DNA of 64,000 bases, from contig NZ_SRYB01000026.1 of NCBI RefSeq assembly GCF_004793975.1, forward strand, positions 6,277 through 70,276, given 5' to 3'. Origin of the DNA: Lepagella muris (GTDB lineage Bacteria > Bacteroidota > Bacteroidia > Bacteroidales > Muribaculaceae). Position numbers and translations under genes: made by a program. How positions within the stretch are numbered: position 1 is the first letter of the stretch; every line of letters starts with the position of its first letter. This document shows positions 54,115-61,376 of the stretch, piece by piece. The notes below the pieces were generated by a model. That model was not told the origin of the DNA, searched no databases, and saw only the letters and a list, made by a program, of their open reading frames with translations.

Positions 54115-55583
54115 CTATCTATTATTTTATTACAGTTTGCCTCTGTGAGGTCTTGATGCATAAGTTCTCTTCCCATAGCCTCAATTACCTCACGCTCAGG
54201 AATAGGCATTTGATTTACTTCTGTAGAATTTACCTGTGTGGAGCCGTTCAAGATACGGTAATATGTATCGTATAGAGTGGAATTAAGCAATACATACAAT
54301 CCGTAAGTTATGCAAGGTGAATCACATTTCACGAAGTTCACTTTATTCTGCGTACTGATATATTCGAATTGTTTATACCGCTGCTTGAGGTAAATGCCAC
54401 ATTGAAGACGACGCTTCTCCTCTTTTGCCGTAAAGCGTTTTACAAGCAGAAAGTCACTATTCCTCTGTAGGAATGATGTCCTGTCGGTCTTGATTACCTC
54501 TCCCTCTTTGCCCAAAGGCCATGTGACTCGTCCATTCTTTATATGCTGTGAGTACAACAAAGGAAAAGCTCCTTCCTCCATTTTGTCACGTAGCACTTCT
54601 CTTGTTCTAAAATCGACTATGATACCCGTCTGCATCTTCATATTCATGCCCGGCAAGGTACTCGGTAATTTGTTGACTCTTTCCAGAACCTTTGCCTCCT
54701 CTGTGTCTGTCACGAGATAGACAAATTGGTTCTTAGGAATGACAGTGTCATAAGAAGCTCTGAATTGTTTTAAATCCCTGAAATCTGATGTGGACGAAGT
54801 TGTAATATTAACACATTCAGGCTTATTCGTCGTCTTTTTCACCTTTACTATAATTGTTTCCTGAAGAACTGATTCTCCGCTAAATACCTTATCCCTACTT
54901 TCAAATAGATGCACATCAGTAATCACGCACTGACTGAACATATAGCTCCGAAATTTCTTGAAATAGGCACCGGAAGTCCATGACCGAGGAATGATATAGA
55001 CAAGCTCATGTTCAGGTTTTAGATTGTAAATACCCATCGTCCAGAAAAGGAAATATAGATTTGGAGCTCCGTGACACACAGTAGGTATAGCTTTAGCTTC
55101 CGGCGCATCCTTGGATATTTTCAGATATGGAGGGTTGCCGATTATATAGTCATACCTGTCACCGTCTTCCGTCATAAGTGAGTTGACTCCGAAAAATTGA
55201 GTCGTGATATAATTTTCTTTCAGAAGTGTATATTCAATACCATAAATCTGCTTGGCAAGTATCAGATTCTTCTCCAAAATGGAGAAAACCTCATCGTCTG
55301 TTTCGTAACAGGTTAGATGTACAGTTCCTTTGAAACCATTATTAAAGATATGATCCAACATAGCAGCACTCAACACACCGGTTCCGGCTCCGGCATCCAA
55401 CAGTTCAAGATGTGTCTTCGAAAAATCAATCTCAAAAAGAGATGCCATAAATCTTGCGGTGGAAGCAGTCGTGAAGAACTGTCCGAAAATTTTTCTCTTT
55501 GATTTTGGCACACTGGAAATGAAGCCGTTAGTATTTTGTACGACCTCTGAAAGAATATTATTATGTTTAGACCTGTTAGTCAT
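54102..55583 (-). CDS. N6-adenine DNA methyltransferase of the PstI/BsuBI type
   Basis: A 493-residue gamma-type methylase: SAM motif LLDAGAGTGVLSAAMLD (about 63-79) and catalytic IGNPPYLKIS (about 147-156), then a C-terminal target-recognition part. It should methylate adenine in CTGCAG and protect against the nuclease encoded directly downstream. It is read first, so protection would precede cutting. No controller gene is visible. Confidence 0.88.
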   Translation of the reverse strand: MTNRSKHNNILSEVVQNTNGFISSVPKSKRKIFGQFFTTASTARFMASLFEIDFSKTHLELLDAGAGTGVLSAAMLDHIFNNGFKGTVHLTCYETDDEVFSILEKNLILAKQIYGIEYTLLKENYITTQFFGVNSLMTEDGDRYDYIIGNPPYLKISKDAPEAKAIPTVCHGAPNLYFLFWTMGIYNLKPEHELVYIIPRSWTSGAYFKKFRSYMFSQCVITDVHLFESRDKVFSGESVLQETIIVKVKKTTNKPECVNITTSSTSDFRDLKQFRASYDTVIPKNQFVYLVTDTEEAKVLERVNKLPSTLPGMNMKMQTGIIVDFRTREVLRDKMEEGAFPLLYSQHIKNGRVTWPLGKEGEVIKTDRTSFLQRNSDFLLVKRFTAKEEKRRLQCGIYLKQRYKQFEYISTQNKVNFVKCDSPCITYGLYVLLNSTLYDTYYRILNGSTQVNSTEVNQMPIPEREVIEAMGRELMHQDLTEANCNKIIDRWIN

Positions 55584-55984
55584 TCTTTATACCGTAAATA
55601 ATATGGTTCTGCGACTATTCCATATCGTTATGTAGGATTAAGCAGCACTCGTATGTCAACCTCTAATAAGCCGGGATTGACCGCAACGTATATATCGGTT
55701 GGAAACAACCTTGTATCCTGTTGATATATTCGCTCATCTGCAAATCATTTAACATTAACGTAAAGTTAATTAATTTTATTGATGCGACAAAATTGATTTA
55801 ATAAAATCAGATAGAACTTAAAATCAATGGTGAAAGATCAACTCTTTTGTTAGACTCCATTTCATTGTCTATGATTTTCTTGATCTTTTTTGTAATTTTA
55901 GAGGTGTATTGTGCGACTAACGGATAAAAACATCTGTTCTCAGAAATGAAATCACCGGAAGTAGATAAATTTGAAAAACTGGTA
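55584..55984. other. Intergenic region upstream of the methylase
   Basis: About 400 AT-rich bases. It holds the methylase promoter (55761-55791) and nothing else I can name; a minus-strand frame at 55807-56013 overlaps the transposase remnant and looks like chance. Confidence 0.5.
55761..55791 (-). promoter_or_regulatory. Promoter of the restriction-modification genes
   Basis: Minus strand TTTG (55791-55788) and TAACTTTA (55768-55761) with a 19-bp gap; the -7 box has one mismatch to TAnnTTTG. It leaves about 170 bases of leader. Confidence 0.5.
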
Positions 55985-56153
55985 AGAGAACCGGGAGCTG
56001 ATGCCATTGGCAACCGCTCCTGAGCTTATAGAGAATCGCATTTACGACCTCGATAAGGCAACCTTGGGAGACAAATCCTCTTTTTGCTACGCTGAGATTT
56101 GGCATTATTTCATTTTTTATTGTATCTTTGTCGAGTACAGTGTATTTCGGCAT
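55985..56153 (-). pseudogene. IS5-type transposase, N-terminal remnant
   Basis: From the ATG at 56153 the frame reads KYTVLDKDTIKNEIMPNLSV, AKRGFVSQGCLIEVVNAILY and KLRSGCQWHQLPV, the conserved N-terminus of a Bacteroidetes IS5-group transposase. Similarity ends after about 56 residues; the DDE catalytic domain and the element ends are not seen. It lies beside the restriction-modification genes and points to past insertion and deletion here. Confidence 0.75.
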
Positions 56154-56366
56154 TGGTTCGATAAATTAAAGTGTCGTAACTCTAATATAGCGAATTTCAA
56201 CCGAAGTACGCTGTATTTTAATATCTTGACATTTATTTTAACATTTAAAAATTAGTTTAAACCACTTCAATATGCTCTGGTATGTATTTGCACGATTCTG
56301 TTATGGATTTTACTCGGTGTCGCCTTACGACTCTCATTAGCATTCACCATAACGACATGCACACTC

Positions 56367-56729
56367 ATGGCGGCTGACTGGATAGCCGATAATTGGTCAG
56401 CCTACCCATTGAAAGTAGTGACCGATTCTAACACCACCCTGCTGCAGGGTGCCGTCATGGCGCGAAAATCAAAGAAACGGTTCGCCATCTCTTTTGCAAC
56501 AGGACTATGTATATTGATTCTGTGGTTTGTTTGGCTATGCTACGAGTTCATATCATCCCCCGTTTGTGCCGATTTCTTCGGTCTTGACACCGGACTCTTA
56601 TTCATCATATCCGGCGGGATAGGAGGAATAGTGGGAGTAATCATTGCAGCACACGTGCTCCGAAAAATCAACAACAATCTCAAAAGCATCGACCGTCAAA
56701 TACAAGAGTACACCTCGCAACTGCCATAA
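56367..56729 (+). CDS. Small hypothetical membrane protein, N-terminus uncertain
   Basis: A 120-codon frame from the ATG at 56367 with two membrane segments (about 40-62 and 74-95) and a basic, Gln-rich tail. The same frame stays open and hydrophobic upstream (ILLGVALRLSLAFTITTC) back to a stop at 56253 but has no ATG there, while an ATG at 56272 opens a different frame. The intact gene may have started at 56272 and been shifted. No family recognised. Confidence 0.5.
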   Translation: MAADWIADNWSAYPLKVVTDSNTTLLQGAVMARKSKKRFAISFATGLCILILWFVWLCYEFISSPVCADFFGLDTGLLFIISGGIGGIVGVIIAAHVLRKINNNLKSIDRQIQEYTSQLP

Positions 56730-56950
56730 TAATATTTTTGTAAAAAAGTTGTTTTATATATAAACTTTAATGAAGCCCTGTTTTTCCACATTATCGAAAT
56801 CTTGGGTCTGAAAATTGAGATAGTTCGTCCTTTGGCTTTAATGCCTTAGTCACAAATTTGCGTTTAGACTTTCAGGGAATTTTTGCGCCGTTTTTTATGA
56901 AGATAGAGCCGTAGATCGCTTCTATAAGCGATATTGTCCCGGATTTTTTA

Positions 56951-56958
56951 TAATTTTG
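56951..56958 (+). promoter_or_regulatory. -7 box of the TPR regulator
   Basis: TAATTTTG, 55 bases before the ATG at 57013. A perfect 7-bp hairpin ATCGCTT-CTAT-AAGCGAT lies just upstream at 56915-56932 and may be an operator. No good -33 TTTG. Confidence 0.45.
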
Positions 56959-57012
56959 CATATTGGTTACTCGGCAAATTTTGAGTAATCGTAAAGAAGA
57001 TTATGCCTGTCT

Positions 57013-58791
57013 ATGAAGCATGTTATTCTCATATATCTGGTATTCATATCCTGCATATCGGGCGGATGCGGAAGGGGTTCATCCATGATGGACAGGATGG
57101 ACTCCATCGACAGTATCATGGAGCCGGATCCCATTGCCGCGCTTTCCCGTCTTCAGGAGATAGAGATCTCCGAACTGGGGTCGGCAAGAGAGAATGCCCG
57201 CCATGCACTTCTCCTTTCCGAGGCAAATTACAAGAACTACATTGATTCGGATGATGACTCACTGATAAATGTGGCACTACGCTATTATGCTGACTTTCCC
57301 GACTCGGAAGAGTATATGAAATCACTCTATTTCCGAGCCTCAATAGCCTTGAATACCAATAATCCCGGCAAATCAATATCCTTACTGCTTGAGGCAAAAG
57401 AGATAGCAAGAATGCGGGAGGATTACGACTGGCTTGCAAGAATCTCGGAAATGATGGGAGACGCGTTCTTAAAAGCCCATAACGATGATGAATCGGGGGA
57501 ATGTTCGTTGGCGGCTGCCGAATATTACAGATTGGTCGGCAATGAGCGGCGTCACAGGTTTGTAATGGTAGACTATGCCATATCATAAGGGAATCAGGGG
57601 GAGAGTGACATCGCTTTGAATATACTGGACAGCATCTACAGGCTCTCTGTCATTCCCCCTGCCGATTCGATGCTTTCTTATTATTGTATGCGTTCCAAAT
57701 TCCCAATATTGGTCAATACGAAAAAATATGATGAAGCTAAAGACCTGTTGGGGCATCTGTCAGAGCGTGATTTAAGGAGACTGATGACTGCAAGGAATCG
57801 TGCCAGATATGCCCGCATCAAGCTGTATTATGGTGATCTGAAAGGATGTTACTCCGAGCTCAAGTTGGCGGACTCGCTTATGCGTTATTCCGACAACCGT
57901 GCTCCGGTCTATTCCGGATGGGCGGAGTATTATACCTGCACCGGTAATTTTGAGAAAGCTAAGATATACACTGACAGTAATATCTCATTTCAAAATAAAT
58001 ATGTCCGTACACTCTTGAAAGAATCCGTAGTCTCTGCTCAAAGAGACTATTATTCGTCAAAAGCTGACAGGGAAAGCTCCAAATCCAGGAGAATAACCGT
58101 CATTCTATGGATATCTCTGACAATGGCGATTATCGTGACAGTAGTCGGATTCATCATACACAGGCTTGGAATAAAAGCAAAGGATGCGGAAATAGACTCA
58201 AAGGTTCAGAATATACTGCTCCTTTCCAATCAGATCTCTGAAAAGGATGCGTCATACTATGCCCTGAGCAAGGCGTTGGAAAGCAAGGATGATGAGATTT
58301 CGGAATTGAAAGCTGCGATGGAAAGACGGCAGATGCAATCGCCGGAGGTCGTGGGAGATATTGACCGGATAAAGTCTGATATGCAACGGGAGATGTCGGA
58401 ACTGTTCAGAAATAGTTGGAATATCCTCAACATTCTCTGCAACCAATTTTTTGAGAAAGGGGAATCGGAGGTCATGCGCCAGACAATTCTGAAAGATATA
58501 GAACTTGAGATCGAAAAGATGAAGGATTGCAAGTACATGCAAAAGATAGAGGATGCTGTCGACAAATATATGAACGGGATTGTTGGTAAGATGAAATCGG
58601 AATGCACCTTTCTTAAACCGGACGACATAACCCTGCTCACCCTTGTATTGGCGGGTTTCTCCCCACGTGCAATATGCCTGATCCGGGATCTGAAACTAAA
58701 GAATTTCTACATGAAGAAAAAGCGACTGCTTGACCGTATCGCTGCTTCCAATCTACCCGACAAAGGGGCTATTCTCTCATATTTTGCATAA
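57013..58791 (+). pseudogene. Membrane-tethered TPR regulator split by one in-frame stop
   Basis: Two frames, 57013-57588 and 57616-58791, are in the same register. Between them is a single TAA at 57586-57588 (codon 192), and coding resumes at once (GNQGESDIALNILDSIYRLS). Read through, it is about 592 codons: lipoprotein-type signal ending in SGGCG, TPR repeats, one membrane segment (about 361-384, ILWISLTMAIIVTVVGFII), a coiled coil, and a C-terminal helix-turn-helix region (DDITLLTLVLAGFSPRAICL). A Tyr codon changed by one base would explain the TAA. It likely controlled the peptide genes downstream. Confidence 0.85.
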
Positions 58792-58836
58792 TTTATTAAT
58801 AATCAACGAGGTAACAAGAGAAATATTTCAATAAAT

Positions 58837-58861
58837 AATAACTAATTGATTATTAGTTATT
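58837..58861. terminator. AT-rich inverted repeat after the TPR regulator
   Basis: AATAACTAAT-TGATT-ATTAGTTATT, a perfect 10-bp stem 46 bases past the stop. Low GC makes it a weak terminator or a protein site. Confidence 0.4.
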
Positions 58862-58878
58862 TACAAACCAATATCAGA

Positions 58879-58955
58879 GTGTAGACAAAACTGTTTCTTC
58901 TACATCCACTTTATTACTGATTATCAACTTGTTACAAATAAAGATGTAGACAATT
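58879..58955 (+). promoter_or_regulatory. Repeated TGTAGA elements upstream of the DUF3244 gene
   Basis: GTGTAGACAA (58879-58888) and GATGTAGACAA (58945-58955) are direct copies, and TTCTACATCC (58898-58907) is an inverted one. They lie between the regulator and the promoter at 58972 and could be its binding sites; this is inference. Confidence 0.35.
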
Positions 58956-58971
58956 ATGATTGCCAAATATT

Positions 58972-59001
58972 TGCCATATCCCAATGCAATCCATAATTTT
59001 G
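58972..59001 (+). promoter_or_regulatory. Promoter of the DUF3244 gene
   Basis: TTTG (58972-58975) and TAATTTTG (58994-59001), gap 18 bp. The ATG follows 27 bases after the -7 box. Confidence 0.6.
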
Positions 59002-59028
59002 CAGCCATAACCTTAACAAGATCCCGAC

Positions 59029-59406
59029 ATGAAATTTACAAAATTTTCCATTATGTTCATCCTGTTTGCATTCTGTCTTCACATGCACGCCTCTCCCGTG
59101 CAAGACTCCTCTCCGAATGTAGATATACCAATAACTGAGATTCCTGACTCCGATGATGAAACTCTTAAACCGAGGATGCCGTCTCGGCAGCGTATATGTT
59201 GCACATACGATGGAGAAATGCTTTTCATCAAATTTGCGATATCTGAAGGAGAGTGTACACTCTGCTTGGAATCTTCCGAAAACGGCACTCAGATTCAATA
59301 TTTAGATTCCTCCGCGCCTGCATATATTAATGTGGGAAAAGTGGAAAATGCAAATCTGTTGATCCTCACATCAAGCGGCCATACCTATATTGGATGTATA
59401 TACTGA
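59029..59406 (+). CDS. DUF3244-like small secreted protein
   Basis: A 125-residue protein with a signal peptide (1-21, MHA-SP). The mature part resembles the Bacteroidetes DUF3244 family in layout: a proline/acidic linker, MPSRQRICCTYDGEMLFIKF and a final strand pair HTYIGCIY. The function is unknown; such genes often accompany TPR regulators and peptide clusters. The end is odd: a second family-like C-terminus follows in another frame (see 59407). Confidence 0.6.
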   Translation: MKFTKFSIMFILFAFCLHMHASPVQDSSPNVDIPITEIPDSDDETLKPRMPSRQRICCTYDGEMLFIKFAISEGECTLCLESSENGTQIQYLDSSAPAYINVGKVENANLLILTSSGHTYIGCIY

Positions 59407-59517
59407 ATAATGTTCCTAATATAATATATATAGATATCCCTACATTCTCCGGAGAATACACGGTTCAATGTATCACAGATGACGGTTCTGTCTTCTCCGG
59501 AACAGTAGAGTTTTGAA
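59407..59517 (+). pseudogene. Remnant of a DUF3244 C-terminus
   Basis: Right after the stop of the gene at 59029, another frame reads IDIPTFSGEYTVQCITDDGS then VFSGTVEF and stops at 59517. This is the typical last 30 residues of a DUF3244 protein. Either the upstream gene is frameshifted near its end, or this is the tail of a deleted second copy. Confidence 0.5.
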
Positions 59518-59709
59518 ACATCGCAACATAATGCCTCAATATTAGACTGGTATCCGGATGGTATGGTAATATTCTAAAATGTCAAAAAAACTTATACCTA
59601 TAACTTATAAGTATAAGTTTTTTGGAAAGCATTTTGTTTAACTTTGCATGGAATCAAACAACAAATAACCTGAATCATCATAAGGTATAACAATAAATAA
59701 TCAAAAAAC
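59407..59709. other. Gap upstream of the precursor-peptide gene
   Basis: About 300 bases: the DUF3244 remnant first, then an inverted repeat AAAAAACTTATAC / GTATAAGTTTTTT (59585-59623) that can act as terminator or operator, then a -7 box TAACTTTG (59639-59646), 64 bases before the ATG at 59710. A TTTG at 59621-59624 is closer (14 bp) than usual. Confidence 0.55.
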
Positions 59710-59934
59710 ATGAAATCAAAAGTTAATCCCAAATTTATTCCCTCTGAGATTTTATCAGAAATGGAATCGTTAGAGATACATGGAGGCACATCTCAGGAAG
59801 ATGTCACTATTCATGCGGTAACTGGATGTAATACAAATACATATTGTGAGGGAGCACATTGCGGAAATTGTGTGGCTCAGTGTGGAGGTACAGTGACACC
59901 ACCTCCTCCCTCAACAAAACCTGATGAAACGTGA
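59710..59934 (+). CDS. Double-glycine leader peptide, probable precursor of a radical-SAM-modified peptide
   Basis: A 74-residue peptide. The leader (1-26) has FIPSEILSEMESLEIHGG, ending in a Gly-Gly that suits a C39 peptidase, as in the GG-type natural-product precursors of Bacteroidales. The core (27-74) has five cysteines at 40, 46, 51, 54 and 58 (CNTNTYCEGAHCGNCVAQC) and a Pro/Thr-rich tail with PPPP. It is followed by a recognition-domain-like protein and a radical SAM/SPASM enzyme, the usual set for a sulfur-bridged or otherwise cross-linked peptide. The modification itself is inference. Confidence 0.8.
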   Translation: MKSKVNPKFIPSEILSEMESLEIHGGTSQEDVTIHAVTGCNTNTYCEGAHCGNCVAQCGGTVTPPPPSTKPDET

Positions 59935-60078
59935 TTTTTATACATGGACAGCTAATGAGAGCATTGCCCGGCGATAAAGTAGAGGATTGCTTGCATACCC
60001 TCTGCCTTATCGCCGAGACTCTCTTTTTCACGATTACTTATTTTTACGATTCCTTAAATTAAATTTTACGTATTGTCT

Positions 60079-60315
60079 ATGAAACCAAGTATTTATAACC
60101 AATTTGTAGATGATGGGGATAAGGTTATTGTCTTTAATGGTATTACAGAGAAATTTTTTGAAATAAAATCCACACATCTTCCTGTATATAAGGATTTATT
60201 ATCTAATTGCCATCTGTATGGTGATGAGGTCAAGCCATTTATAAATAGGATGTATGACGAGGGTTTCGTTGTTGAAGATGATATGGATGAGCTGGTCCGT
60301 CTTGAAAAAAAATGA
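60079..60315 (+). CDS. Small stand-alone peptide-recognition-like protein
   Basis: A 78-residue protein from the ATG at 60079 (an upstream TTG at 60073 is in frame). KPSIYNQFVDDGDKVIVFNG and ITEKFFEI resemble the N-terminal segment that precedes the radical SAM core in many Bacteroidetes peptide maturases (YNxF...xFNGxT). Here it is a separate gene overlapping the maturase by 4 bases (ATGA), so it probably binds the leader peptide and hands it to the enzyme. The recognition role is inferred from position and resemblance. Confidence 0.6.
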   Translation: MKPSIYNQFVDDGDKVIVFNGITEKFFEIKSTHLPVYKDLLSNCHLYGDEVKPFINRMYDEGFVVEDDMDELVRLEKK

Positions 60316-61376
60316 CTATATGGTCAAGGGAGGATCAATATTATCTCATGATCCTCCCTACCTATCAGTGTAATCTAAGGTGCTGGTATTGTGTCCAGGA
60401 TCATGAGAACCTGTGGATGTCCGACGAAGTTTTTAAGAGAATTAAGAAACGTATTGTCTCCAAATTGAATGATCCTTCAATAAAATCTTTCCATCTGTCA
60501 TGGTTTGGGGGTGAACCTCTGCTGTCTTTTGACAAGGTGGTCATGATGACTTCTTTTGCGAAGGATTTGGCTTGTAAACTTGATAAAAGTTTTAGTTGTG
60601 CAATTACAACAAATGGCATTTTGCTTGACCCTCACAAAATAGAGATACTCAGGCAGTGCGGGGTAGACAGTTATCAAATAACCATTGACGGTAAACAATC
60701 ATACCATGATGCTGTCAGAAATCTTCCCAATGCATCATCATTTGATATCATACTGAAAAATGTGGATGAGATTGCAAAACATACACACTGCACACTAAGG
60801 TTTAATTACACCCATGAAAATCTTCATCCTGATGCAGTAATTCGAGATATAGATGATAGGCTTTCTCAGGGAAGCAGAAAAAACATCACGTTCATGCCTT
60901 ATAAAGTTTGGCAAGAAGCATCCCAGTCTATCAGTCAAGAGGATATAGACAGGCTTTATTATAAAGCGCAGCTTATTGGTTTGACTCCAAAGCTTCCAAG
61001 ATCCGGAACATGTTATGCGGATCAGAAGCATTTTGATTGTATTTTCCCGGATGGGAGAGTGGAGAAATGTGATAATAATCCTATTGCTACGACTAAAGGA
61101 ACCCTTACCGACAATGGTGATATTATATGGGAGGGAGGTATTCCCGCTTCCCATATTCCCGTGCATAAGGTTGAAGATACCGAGTGTTCCAATTGTGGAT
61201 ATTTCCCTATCTGTGGAGGACCATGTGAGCCTAAAAGAAATGAGATGTTTAAAAATTATGGCAAGTTAATTTGTCAATATGATGATACGGACAAATACAT
61301 GCGCGATATAATAAGAAATATCGTAAAGAATTCAAAGCAAATTAAAAATGTAATTTCCCAAAGAGAAGAAATGTGA
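60312..61376 (+). CDS. Radical SAM/SPASM peptide maturase
   Basis: A 354-residue enzyme. The SAM-cluster cysteines are 20, 24 and 27 (YQCNLRCWYC), followed by WFGGEP (64-69). The SPASM domain is complete: C234, G248/C253 (GRVEKC), then C292-x2-C295-x5-C301-x3-C305 and C321, enough for two more Fe-S clusters. Such enzymes make thioether, C-C or epimerised residues in peptides, so the five-Cys peptide at 59710 is the likely substrate. The stop shares one base with the next ATG. GC is lower than in the genes after 61376. Confidence 0.9.
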   Translation: MTIWSREDQYYLMILPTYQCNLRCWYCVQDHENLWMSDEVFKRIKKRIVSKLNDPSIKSFHLSWFGGEPLLSFDKVVMMTSFAKDLACKLDKSFSCAITTNGILLDPHKIEILRQCGVDSYQITIDGKQSYHDAVRNLPNASSFDIILKNVDEIAKHTHCTLRFNYTHENLHPDAVIRDIDDRLSQGSRKNITFMPYKVWQEASQSISQEDIDRLYYKAQLIGLTPKLPRSGTCYADQKHFDCIFPDGRVEKCDNNPIATTKGTLTDNGDIIWEGGIPASHIPVHKVEDTECSNCGYFPICGGPCEPKRNEMFKNYGKLICQYDDTDKYMRDIIRNIVKNSKQIKNVISQREEM

